Origin: Clostridiales bacterium
Lineage (GTDB): Bacteria > Bacillota > Clostridia > Lachnospirales > Lachnospiraceae
DNA length: 64,000 nucleotides
Direction of reading: 5' to 3'
NCBI GenBank assembly: GCA_019420275.1
Contig: JAHZHN010000003.1
Span: 186,001 to 250,000, forward strand
In this document: piece after piece, positions 18,200 through 26,323 of the stretch
How the letters are laid out: each line of letters opens with the position of its first letter
How positions within the stretch are numbered: position 1 is the stretch's first letter
The notes under the pieces: generated by a model
Databases searched by the model: none
The model's input: the letters and a program-made list of their open reading frames with translations, nothing else
Told to the model about the DNA's origin: nothing
Made by a program: the position numbers and the translations under genes

Positions 18200-19420
18200 A
18201 TGAATGATATAAAAAAAACAGTAGAAAGAAATCTATGTATTTCTTGTGGAATTTGTGCTGGCATATGCCCACAGAGATGTATTAAATTAGAAAAAATAAA
18301 TAATCAATATATACCATATATAAATGATAACAAATGTATTTCTTGTGGAATTTGTGCCGATATATGTCCAGTGAATCAAATGGCAGAATATGATGAAAGT
18401 ACTAATAATATAATTGACTATTTATTAGGAAATTATAAAGATATTTTGTATGTAAAGACAAAGGATAAAAAATTGTTGTCTGAGGCAACAAGTGGCGGAT
18501 TTATTACTCAAATGATTTATAGTCTCTTGAAAAAAGGACATTATAAGTCAGCATTTGTGGTAGAAGGTTATAATTATGACAGTCAATTGCAAGTAAAAAA
18601 ATTTTCATATGAAGACAATTTGTGTAAGACAACAAAGAGCAGATATTTAACTGTTTCATATGAAAATATGATTAGGTATATTTTAAAACATCCGACAGAG
18701 AAGTCAATAATTGTAGCAACGGGCTGCTGTTGTCAAGGAATCATAAATGTAATAAGAAAACGAAAACTGCATAGAAAAAACTATCTTCTTATTGGTCTTT
18801 TTTGTGATAAAACAATGAATTACGGAGTCGTTGATTTTTTTAGACAGCACCCATGTGGAAAAGGCCATAAGCTTAAAAATTTATTTTTTAGAACAAAGGC
18901 CTTTGGAGGATGGCCAGGCAATCTTAGACTTGAATATTCTGATGGAACGTATAAAGATTTGCCCAATACAGAACGAATGAAAGTAAAAAATTATTTTATG
19001 CCAGAAAGGTGCCTTTATTGTTTAGATAAATTAAATAAAAATAGCGATATAAGTGTAGGAGATAATTATATTGATAAAAATAACAATGTGAATGGAGCAA
19101 ATAGCATTATAATACGTACAGATTTAGGCATGGAAGCATGGAAGATGTGCAAAGAAAAATTTGAATATAAGCGTGATGATCTAAGAGAATTTATCGAATC
19201 ACAGCATTTATCTGAAAAAAAAAGGAATTATCGTAATGCGTGTATAAAAGGTTTGTTTGTAAATAAAATAGAAAAGAAAGACACTGCATATAAACGTGCA
19301 ATTAGAAAAATTCAAATAGGAAGAAGCAAAAATGTGTACAGGCGGGTGTGTAGAAGTATTTTTAGAGAAAAAATTAGATTAAAGATTAGACATGTTTTAG
19401 TAAGACTGTTTCACAGATAA
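18200..19420 (+). CDS. F420 hydrogenase/dehydrogenase beta-subunit-like Fe-S protein (second copy)
   Basis: The 406-residue protein starts with two 4Fe-4S ferredoxin motifs (CISCGICAGICPQRC and CISCGICADICP, residues about 14-58) and continues with an FrhB-like region with EATSGGFITQM. The region equivalent to the PCQ motif of the first copy reads ATGCCCQG, and a Cys pair CLYCLDK precedes the ISVGDNY segment. The C-terminal 60 residues are highly basic. Like the first copy it is in a locus with a pyruvyl transferase-like protein and no F420 genes. Role unknown; a redox step in sugar modification is possible. Confidence 0.86.
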   Translation: MNDIKKTVERNLCISCGICAGICPQRCIKLEKINNQYIPYINDNKCISCGICADICPVNQMAEYDESTNNIIDYLLGNYKDILYVKTKDKKLLSEATSGGFITQMIYSLLKKGHYKSAFVVEGYNYDSQLQVKKFSYEDNLCKTTKSRYLTVSYENMIRYILKHPTEKSIIVATGCCCQGIINVIRKRKLHRKNYLLIGLFCDKTMNYGVVDFFRQHPCGKGHKLKNLFFRTKAFGGWPGNLRLEYSDGTYKDLPNTERMKVKNYFMPERCLYCLDKLNKNSDISVGDNYIDKNNNVNGANSIIIRTDLGMEAWKMCKEKFEYKRDDLREFIESQHLSEKKRNYRNACIKGLFVNKIEKKDTAYKRAIRKIQIGRSKNVYRRVCRSIFREKIRLKIRHVLVRLFHR

Positions 19421-19450
19421 AAATATGTGAGAAGGGAGATTTTACAAATT

Positions 19451-20704
19451 ATGATAAAGAAATGGAATTGGACTATAAGAATAAAAAAATCTGAAATTTG
19501 GATCTTGCTTTTTATTCTTGCAGCAATCGAGATAGACTCTCTTCCTTATATTCTGCCATCTAGTATAGCAACTTTTTTCAACTTTTATTTGCCTATATGT
19601 GTGTGCTTTATTTTTGCAATCGGATTAATATTACGGAAAAGTGTTTCCAATATATTTTTGCTAGTATGCACATATTTTATATTTTTTTGGGGGACAACGC
19701 TATATCATAATTCGGAAAATATCTTATATGCGATTCGGCAAGTTATGCCATTAATGGCAATTTCCGTATTAACAGAATATTACATGAAAAATCATAGAAA
19801 AAGTTTTATACAAGCTGTTTATATCGTATTGTTCATTTTAATTATCATGGATATAGTATCAATTATAATGTATCCCAAAGGTTTGTATTCAACAGAGCTA
19901 TATACAACAAATTGGTTTTTAGGTTATAAAACAGCAAGAGTTCGTTTAGCAACGCTGCCAATAATTATGTTTGCGGCTATATATTCAATATACAAACATA
20001 ATAAATTGAATATATGGTTTTGGATTAGTTCAGTTCTGGCTCTTGTTGATACAGCTCTTTCTCAAAATACAGGCGGGGTTATAACGATTGCAGTTATGCT
20101 TATTATGCTATTTTTATTGTATTTTGTAAACAATGATAGAATGAGAGTTTTATTTGCTCGACTATTAAATCCTAAAATACTTTTTAGCATAGTACTTATA
20201 CTTACGATCTTAATTAATTTGATGCAAAATGTTGAGATATTTGAACCGATTGTTGTGGGATTGTTTCATAAAGATTTAACTTTTACGAATAGAACTATGA
20301 TTTGGGCATCAAGTTTAGAAATTTTTCGAGAATCTCCTTTTATAGGAAATGGTTATATTTTAAATAATACTTTTGGTGAATTAGTTGGTTCAGTTTATGC
20401 TACACAAGCACATAGCTTATTTTTGTCTGTTTTAGTTTATACAGGTATTATTGGCATGGTAATCTTTTTGTTCTTACTATATAAAACATTAACATATGTT
20501 CAATTAAAGAATATAAGATCAACCTCTATAATTTGTGCTGTTTATATTATATGTATTTTGATACAAGGAATCGTATCGATTCATTTATTTACGCAATTTT
20601 TGTATTCTTCAATGATAATGCTTTACTATTTAAAAAATCAAGATAATGATATTACAAAGAATAAAAAGTTAAGCAATTTAGTGAATGAAAAAATTGAGAA
20701 CTAA
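19451..20704 (+). CDS. O-antigen ligase/polymerase-like protein (Wzy)
   Basis: I prefer ATG 19451, which has a GAAGGGAGA site about 10 bases upstream; a GTG at 19427 would add eight residues ahead of it. The 417-residue protein has about ten to twelve membrane segments and a large extracytoplasmic loop between the later helices containing RTMIWASSLEIFRESPFIGNG, a pattern typical of Wzy/WaaL proteins. It should polymerise repeat units on the outer face of the membrane. It is the last AT-rich gene; composition shifts back toward the chromosomal average in the next gene. Confidence 0.87.
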   Translation: MIKKWNWTIRIKKSEIWILLFILAAIEIDSLPYILPSSIATFFNFYLPICVCFIFAIGLILRKSVSNIFLLVCTYFIFFWGTTLYHNSENILYAIRQVMPLMAISVLTEYYMKNHRKSFIQAVYIVLFILIIMDIVSIIMYPKGLYSTELYTTNWFLGYKTARVRLATLPIIMFAAIYSIYKHNKLNIWFWISSVLALVDTALSQNTGGVITIAVMLIMLFLLYFVNNDRMRVLFARLLNPKILFSIVLILTILINLMQNVEIFEPIVVGLFHKDLTFTNRTMIWASSLEIFRESPFIGNGYILNNTFGELVGSVYATQAHSLFLSVLVYTGIIGMVIFLFLLYKTLTYVQLKNIRSTSIICAVYIICILIQGIVSIHLFTQFLYSSMIMLYYLKNQDNDITKNKKLSNLVNEKIEN

Positions 20705-20747
20705 AATCCGTGTTTATATAAAATAAACGTCGAGGAAAGGACAGATT

Positions 20748-21458
20748 ATGAAACTTACAGATATGCATACACATATTTTATATGGTATAGATGATGGGGC
20801 TCAAAGTTTTAATGACTCTATGGAATTGATCATGGAAGAGTGGGCTCAGGGAGTCCGGCGAATTATTATGACGCCACATTACGGCCCCAAATTTGGATAT
20901 CCGAAACGGCAGCTTTTAGAGACAAGATTTACTGAGATACAAAAAGAAGTAAAAAAATGTTATCCAGATATGAAGCTGTATTTGGGAAGTGAATTATATT
21001 ATCAGAGAAATACAATACAGAATTTAAAAGAAGGGAAAGCTCTGACATTAGCAGGAAGCAAATACATATTGGTTGAGTTTGGTGTGGGAGATCCCTATTC
21101 TCATATTTTTCAGGCAGTGCAGGATATCATATATGCTGGGTATTTGCCGATCCTTGCTCATGTGGAAAGATATGAGGCAGTAGCAAATCATTTAGAAAGA
21201 GCGAAAGAACTGGTAAAAGCCGGCGCTTATCTTCAGATAAATGCAAGAAGTTTTACTGGCAGCTTTTTAAATAAGAAGGCATCATTTTGCATCAAACTTT
21301 TAAAGGCGGGTCTGGTCTATTTTGTAGCCAGTGATTGTCATGACTTGAAAAGCCGTCGTCCCGACATAGTAGAAGGAATGGAAGCAATTCACAAAAAAGT
21401 GAAAGAATATACCTTTGAACATTATGTCGATAAAGTAATTGAAGGAAAATATATTTAA
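20748..21458 (+). CDS. CpsB/CapC-type tyrosine-protein phosphatase (PHP fold)
   Basis: The 236-residue protein carries the metal-binding motifs of the PHP family: DMHTHILYGIDDGA near the start, TPHYG, EFG, LAHVERY and SDCHD. It is a manganese-dependent phosphatase that removes phosphate from the C-terminal tyrosines of the CpsD kinase. It is followed by the CpsC-like adaptor and CpsD-like kinase, forming the usual regulatory trio. In streptococci these genes lead the operon; here they close it. Confidence 0.93.
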   Translation: MKLTDMHTHILYGIDDGAQSFNDSMELIMEEWAQGVRRIIMTPHYGPKFGYPKRQLLETRFTEIQKEVKKCYPDMKLYLGSELYYQRNTIQNLKEGKALTLAGSKYILVEFGVGDPYSHIFQAVQDIIYAGYLPILAHVERYEAVANHLERAKELVKAGAYLQINARSFTGSFLNKKASFCIKLLKAGLVYFVASDCHDLKSRRPDIVEGMEAIHKKVKEYTFEHYVDKVIEGKYI

Positions 21459-21469
21459 GGAGAGCGATT

Positions 21470-22189
21470 ATGTACGATTTAGAGAATGATGAAATTGAAA
21501 TTGATTTAAAAGACTTATTCGGGGTCTTAAAGAGCAAGATCTTGATTATTCTGGCTACGACTGTTGCTTTTATTGCAGTTAGCGCTGGGATTACACGATT
21601 TTTGATTACTCCAATGTATTCATCTACGGCACAGTTATATGTGATATCCAATGATTCGTTATCTCAATTAAGTAATCTTACAGTTGGAACCCAGTTAACA
21701 CAGGATTATATGGCAATTGTTACTACAAGAGGTGTTGTAAATAAGGTTATAGATAATCTGGATTTGAATATGGATTATGAGGAATTAACAGATAAGATTT
21801 CCGTTGAAAATCCAACAGATACCCGAATTATGGAAATTACAGTTAGTCATCCGAATCCAAAAGAAGCAAGAGAAATTACACAGGAATTAGCAGAAGTAAC
21901 GGCAAAAACAGTATCTTCTAAGATGGATATAAAAGCGCCGGCAATTATAGAAGACGCTTATCTGGCAACGGAACCTGATAGTCCAAGTATGTTAAAAAAT
22001 GTTGCAATTGGCGGATTTTTAGGTCTCATATTATCTGCAGGTATCTTTATCATTCGGTTCATTATGAATGATACGATTCGAAGAGAAGAGGATATAGAGA
22101 AATATCTTGGAATTAATACATTGGCAAAACTGCCTTTAGCAAATGGAGAGAAGAAAAGAACGAAAAAAGTTAGGAAGGTACAGGAATAA
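21470..22189 (+). CDS. CpsC/Wzz-type chain-length regulator and kinase activator
   Basis: The 239-residue protein has two membrane segments (about residues 26-48 and 175-197) flanking an extracytoplasmic Wzz domain, with a short cytoplasmic C-terminus rich in Lys and Glu. Such proteins control polymer length and activate the partner tyrosine kinase. The TAATG overlap with the next gene (shared base at 22189) implies translational coupling with the kinase. Confidence 0.92.
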   Translation: MYDLENDEIEIDLKDLFGVLKSKILIILATTVAFIAVSAGITRFLITPMYSSTAQLYVISNDSLSQLSNLTVGTQLTQDYMAIVTTRGVVNKVIDNLDLNMDYEELTDKISVENPTDTRIMEITVSHPNPKEAREITQELAEVTAKTVSSKMDIKAPAIIEDAYLATEPDSPSMLKNVAIGGFLGLILSAGIFIIRFIMNDTIRREEDIEKYLGINTLAKLPLANGEKKRTKKVRKVQE

Positions 22190-22890
22190 TGAAAAAGATA
22201 AAAATGAATCTGCCAGATATGTCAGATTATCGTTTGGTAGAAGGTCTGAATCAATTAAAAACAAATTTAGCATTTTGTGGCGATGGTATTAAAACAATTA
22301 CAGTAACAAGCAGTGTTCCAAATGAAGGAAAAAGTTCAGTTGCATTCAGCCTGGCAAGAACCATGACAGAGAATGAAAAAAAAATTCTGCTGGTTGACTG
22401 TGATTTAAGAAAATCAGTAATGGTAGGCAAATATCATATGGATGGAATCAAAAAAGGATTTAGTCACTATCTGACAGGACAAGCCACTATTGATGAAGTT
22501 ATCTATGAGACAGAAGAAGAAGGATTTTATTTAACGGTTGCAGGACCGTTATCTCCAGATCCAACAAGTTTGTTGAATTCAGAATTATTTGATACATTTA
22601 TGAAAAAAATGAGGGAGCGTTTTGATTATGTGATTGTCGATGCACCTCCTTTGGGATTAGTAATTGATGCGGTGATTATTGGACAGCATACAGATGGTAC
22701 TGTCATTGTAATTGAACAGGGAGTAATCAAACGTAAAATGATTCAGGATGTAATCAGACAGTTAAAAAGAGGAAATATTCGTATTTTAGGTGCTGTATTA
22801 AATAAAGTAGACGACCGAGTTGGAGCATATGGAAATTATAAATACGGATATGGCTATTATGGAGAAAGCGGCACAGAAAAAAAGCGATGA
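22189..22890 (+). CDS. CpsD-type tyrosine-protein kinase (BY-kinase)
   Basis: The 233-residue cytoplasmic kinase has the Walker A motif in VPNEGKSSVA, the Walker A' motif LLVDCDLRKS and the Walker B motif VIVDAPP, all diagnostic of bacterial tyrosine kinases. Its C-terminus contains a Tyr cluster (GNYKYGYGYYG) that is the expected autophosphorylation site reversed by the phosphatase encoded at 20.7 kb. It works with the adaptor encoded just upstream to control polymer export and length. Confidence 0.94.
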   Translation: MKKIKMNLPDMSDYRLVEGLNQLKTNLAFCGDGIKTITVTSSVPNEGKSSVAFSLARTMTENEKKILLVDCDLRKSVMVGKYHMDGIKKGFSHYLTGQATIDEVIYETEEEGFYLTVAGPLSPDPTSLLNSELFDTFMKKMRERFDYVIVDAPPLGLVIDAVIIGQHTDGTVIVIEQGVIKRKMIQDVIRQLKRGNIRILGAVLNKVDDRVGAYGNYKYGYGYYGESGTEKKR

Positions 22891-22925
22891 AAGAAATAAG
22901 ATTGAGATAAGGAGGAGAGAGCCTT

Positions 22926-23966
22926 ATGAATAAAGATGGGAATGAAAAGAAAAAGATTATAAATATTGTTCTGATAGGTTTTATTATTGTAGTTTGTGCA
23001 GTTGTTGTAAAGCTGCTTTTCTTCACGAGCAATAAAGACGCCGAACAACAAGAAGAAAATCTGAAAGAAGCCATGTCAACGGAGCAGCATCCGGAGATTA
23101 CGCAAGGATCAGAGACCTTTGCTATTTTTGGTGTAGATTCTCGGTCAAATCAGATAGGAAAAGGGACCAGATCAGACTCTATTATGGTGGCAAATGTAAA
23201 TCACGAGACAAAAGAAATTAAAGTGGCATCTATTTTCCGTGATACATATGTTGACATTGACGGACATGGTCTGGATAAGATTACTCACGCCCATTCTTAT
23301 GGCGGACCGGTGCTTGCAATGGATACATTAAACCGTAATTTTGATTTGGATATCGATAAGTACATTACAGTAAATTTTGGTAATGTGGCAGAAGTAGTGG
23401 ATGATATCGGGGGGATAGAACTAGATATTACATCTTCTGAAGTGAAATATATCAATAAATACATCGATGAGATTAATAAAGTGGATCATACAAACTCATC
23501 CCACATAACCACAGCTGGAACTCAAAAAGCGGATGGGACTCAGGCGGTTGCTTATTCTCGAATTCGTTATACAGCTGGGGGTGATTATAAACGTGCGGAA
23601 CGTCAGAGAACCGTCTTGTTTAAGATATTCGAAGCTGCTAAAAAACAGAGTACAGCAAAATTACTAAAAATTGTTGATAAAATGATGGATCAGATTGGAA
23701 CCAACTATTCATCTGGAGAGGTAATCGAAGTTCTGTCTTATCTTACCAAATATAATATGGAAGAAACCAAAGGATTTCCAAATAAGCTATGGGGAGGAAC
23801 CATAGACGGTACATGGTATGCGGTGCCGGTGACGCTGGAAAGCAATGCAGGAGCATTGCACAGGTATTTATTTGACGATAAAACGTATGAATCATCTGAT
23901 AAGGTGAAAGAAATCAGCAGCCAGATTGAAAACGCTGCATCAATACCAAATGAAGAATTGGAATAA
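22926..23966 (+). CDS. LytR-CpsA-Psr (LCP) family glycopolymer ligase
   Basis: The 346-residue protein has one N-terminal membrane segment (about residues 12-32) and an extracytoplasmic LCP domain with GVDSRS, GTRSDSIM, and SIFRDTYV, whose Arg and Asp residues bind the lipid pyrophosphate. LCP enzymes attach teichoic acids or capsule to peptidoglycan, so the polymer made here is probably wall-anchored. An AAGGAGGAGAG site precedes the ATG. It is the last gene before a pair of terminators. Confidence 0.92.
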   Translation: MNKDGNEKKKIINIVLIGFIIVVCAVVVKLLFFTSNKDAEQQEENLKEAMSTEQHPEITQGSETFAIFGVDSRSNQIGKGTRSDSIMVANVNHETKEIKVASIFRDTYVDIDGHGLDKITHAHSYGGPVLAMDTLNRNFDLDIDKYITVNFGNVAEVVDDIGGIELDITSSEVKYINKYIDEINKVDHTNSSHITTAGTQKADGTQAVAYSRIRYTAGGDYKRAERQRTVLFKIFEAAKKQSTAKLLKIVDKMMDQIGTNYSSGEVIEVLSYLTKYNMEETKGFPNKLWGGTIDGTWYAVPVTLESNAGALHRYLFDDKTYESSDKVKEISSQIENAASIPNEELE

Positions 23967-24024
23967 AATAAAATTGAAATCTGTGTCCCTAAATTTATTT
24001 ACAAAATAAACCAAACAGGTATTT

Positions 24025-24057
24025 CGTCAGCCAATTACTGGCTGGCGATTTTTTTGT
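24025..24057 (+). terminator. Intrinsic terminator after the LCP gene
   Basis: A 9-bp GC-containing stem (CGTCAGCCA with TGGCTGGCG, one wobble) is followed by a run of seven T. It probably ends the exopolysaccharide operon. Confidence 0.88.
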
Positions 24058-24070
24058 CTTGTGTTCATTT

Positions 24071-24107
24071 TTTTTATGATTTAAGCATAAATCATAAAAA
24101 TTTTTTT
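24071..24107 (+). terminator. AT-rich second hairpin with T tract
   Basis: A perfect 13-bp AT-only-plus-one-GC stem (24071-24083 with 24088-24100, loop AGCA) is followed by seven T. It stands 15 bases after the first terminator and may be a back-up terminator or act on transcripts from either strand. No clear promoter was found between it and the gene at 24233. Confidence 0.55.
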
Positions 24108-24232
24108 AACAAAATTTTATTTTAAAAAGAGTAAAAAACAAATTTGCTAAATGAAAGGATATGATAGAACCATCAAGAACAGAGAAGCAGTAAAAGAAGA
24201 AAATAGAAGACAGGAACGAGGAGGAAGCAGAT

Positions 24233-25243
24233 ATGTTAAAAAAAGAGTTATTAAAAACAGGATGGCCGATGAGAGGAATAAAAATGGGAATTGCTGCAGC
24301 GACTATGGTAATTACCATGACAGCAATGCAGGGAACAGTATCGGCGGATATGAAAAATGGAAATTTTGTTTCCATTGCAGGCGGAAAGGTAGACAGCATC
24401 ACGGTGAACGGTGTGACGGTAGATGCTCTGTATGAGCCTTATGATTATGGGACAAATACGGATACCACTTATTCTTGTGCAGCATTTGTAAAGCGTTTCT
24501 ACAGCCAGGTGTATGGAAGAGATGTATACAATCTGAATTCTACGACATCAGTACCATTAGTAGATCAAGGTAATTTTTATAAGACAAGCAGCCCGAAAGT
24601 GGGAGATATCCTGAGGGACAATCAGAGTGTACATTGGGCAATTGTAAAAGAAGTAAATGGAAATACAGTAACAGTGATTCAGCAGAACGCCTGGGATAAT
24701 TCTTATACAAAAGCATGGATTGGAGCTAAAGTAGATTTAAATGACAGCCGCTATTCTTTCTTCCGCTGGAGTGGAAATGTAGGCGGAAGTTCAGAAACTG
24801 CAAAAACCCACAATTTTTCTTTCAATTATCATAGCTTGGAGCGTTATGACACCAATGCGGTCATTCATACGAAAGTAAATAATCCAGAGAGAGTTCAAGT
24901 CAATACAGTAGGGTGTTATATTTATGATGCGGATGGAAATTTATTGAAACGTCATCAGGAAAACTGTTCCAGAAATGAAAGTATCTTTAATATTTGGTAT
25001 GATTTTAATGGAGAATTAGGGGTCACGTTAAAACCAGGAACTACTTACAGCTATCAATTTTATGTTGTTTATGACGGAAAAGAATATCAGGGAGCAAAAG
25101 AAACTTTTACAACTACTGGCACAGCACCTAAAACTGAGACTCAAAATACAAAAGAAAAGAATGAAAAAAAGAAAAACACCGGTGGATTCTGGAAGAATAT
25201 GTATCAAAATACAAAATCATGGTGGAGTGGATTGTTTCGTTGA
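24233..25243 (+). CDS. Secreted CHAP-like amidase/hydrolase domain protein
   Basis: The 336-residue protein starts with a signal peptide (positively charged start, hydrophobic stretch at about residues 18-37, cleavage likely after VSA). The next domain has a Cys in SCAAFVKRFY and a His in SVHWAIVKEV with the QQNAWDN segment, the pattern of CHAP/NlpC-type Cys peptidases or amidases. A beta-rich domain follows (about residues 185-300), then a low-complexity basic linker and a Trp-rich tail. It probably acts on peptidoglycan. A GAGGAGG site fixes the start. It lies just beyond the polysaccharide operon and may help wall remodelling for polymer attachment. Confidence 0.75.
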   Translation: MLKKELLKTGWPMRGIKMGIAAATMVITMTAMQGTVSADMKNGNFVSIAGGKVDSITVNGVTVDALYEPYDYGTNTDTTYSCAAFVKRFYSQVYGRDVYNLNSTTSVPLVDQGNFYKTSSPKVGDILRDNQSVHWAIVKEVNGNTVTVIQQNAWDNSYTKAWIGAKVDLNDSRYSFFRWSGNVGGSSETAKTHNFSFNYHSLERYDTNAVIHTKVNNPERVQVNTVGCYIYDADGNLLKRHQENCSRNESIFNIWYDFNGELGVTLKPGTTYSYQFYVVYDGKEYQGAKETFTTTGTAPKTETQNTKEKNEKKKNTGGFWKNMYQNTKSWWSGLFR

Positions 25244-25298
25244 TGATTTGCGTAACGGCTAAGAAATCAGAAAATCATATCCAGTATCCTTATATTTC

Positions 25299-25331
25299 AA
25301 AGCGGTTAGTCTGCAGGGATTAACCGCTTTT
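25299..25331 (+). terminator. Terminator-like hairpin after the CHAP-like gene
   Basis: A perfect 10-bp stem (AAAGCGGTTA with TAACCGCTTT) is followed by only four T, so termination strength is uncertain. A TATAAT at 25356-25361 follows and may be the -10 box for the next gene, but no good -35 was seen. Confidence 0.6.
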
Positions 25332-25444
25332 GATACGTTAGGATCGTTTTTGATGTATAATAAATGCAGAAGTTATAAATAAAGGACGAAAAATTGGGGG
25401 CAAGCCAAAAAAGTTTATAAAACTATGGGAAAGGAGCAATAGAA

Positions 25445-26122
25445 ATGAATTCATTTACCATAGACCAGAAGAAAGTCACAGTTTATCAGGCAGAGTCAGA
25501 AGATGTTCCTGTGATTTATCTCAACATTGTCAGGGAAGAAGAAAATGATAAGATATATGAGATTTTGAAGAAACAAGGATGTCCGAAGGCTTCTCTTGTA
25601 ACGATCAGCGGTCTTGACTGGAACCACGATATGACGCCGTGGGAGGCTTTGCCTGTTTCAAAAAACGCTGAGCCGTGTGCCGGTGGGGCAGATCAATATC
25701 TGGATTTCATGATAAAGTCTATTATCCCTGAATCAGAGAGAAGGATAGGAAAAGAAATCTCATGGAGGGGGCTTGCAGGATATTCACTTGCAGGGCTTTT
25801 TGCAGTGTATGCACTTTATCGAACGAATCTTTTTTCCAGGGCGGCAAGTATATCAGGATCTTTATGGTTTCCAGGGATTAAAGAATATGTATTTTCTCAT
25901 GAGATGATTACAGAACCAGAATATATGTATTTTTCTGTTGGAAGTAAAGAAAGCAGGACGAGAAATTCATCTATGAAAATGGTACGTGAAAACACGGAAC
26001 AGATAGAAACATTTTATCGGAATAAAGGAATTCATACGATATTTCAGTTAAATCCCGGGAACCATTTTCAGAATGCAGCGGAAAGAACTGCGGCAGGCAT
26101 TGGGTGGCTTTTAAGTCAATAG
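25445..26122 (+). CDS. Putative alpha/beta hydrolase (esterase family)
   Basis: The 225-residue protein has the nucleophile elbow GYSLAG in a segment preceded by GLA and a late NPGNHF that supplies the catalytic His, as in the COG2819-type esterases that include siderophore esterases. No signal peptide is present, so it is cytoplasmic. An AAAGGAGC site precedes the ATG. No iron genes are nearby, so the substrate is open. Confidence 0.75.
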   Translation: MNSFTIDQKKVTVYQAESEDVPVIYLNIVREEENDKIYEILKKQGCPKASLVTISGLDWNHDMTPWEALPVSKNAEPCAGGADQYLDFMIKSIIPESERRIGKEISWRGLAGYSLAGLFAVYALYRTNLFSRAASISGSLWFPGIKEYVFSHEMITEPEYMYFSVGSKESRTRNSSMKMVRENTEQIETFYRNKGIHTIFQLNPGNHFQNAAERTAAGIGWLLSQ

Positions 26123-26203
26123 GAGAAAGATATGTAAATATAAAGTGTTTTCATATGGGTGAAATGAAATCAGGCTCAGCAGCTTGTCTTATGATATTAT
26201 CAG

Positions 26204-26234
26204 TTGACCTGTACGCTGCGGATAGGTTTATATT
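26204..26234 (+). promoter_or_regulatory. MerR-type promoter and operator
   Basis: A TTGACC (26204-26209) and TATATT (26229-26234) are separated by 19 bases, the abnormally long spacer that MerR-family regulators twist to activate. Between them is a dyad with arms ACCT (26207-26210) and AGGT (26224-26227) and many matching inner positions. It lies 90 bases upstream of the merR-type gene and is therefore probably its autoregulated promoter. Confidence 0.85.
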
Positions 26235-26323
26235 AGAGATAGGAAATATAATAATGTCAGTAAAAGCTGACGCCAATCCTTTATTCAAATGTTTAAGTTA
26301 GGAAGCCAAAGGAGGTGCAGGTT

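Noticed and set aside
24151..24435. Open frame of 94 codons overlapping the CHAP-like gene start
   Set aside because: Extremely basic, low-complexity translation, out of frame with the gene that has signal peptide and an excellent ribosome binding site.
26104..26301. Open frame of 65 codons over the MerR promoter region
   Set aside because: It starts inside the esterase gene, has no ribosome binding site and spans the MerR operator.
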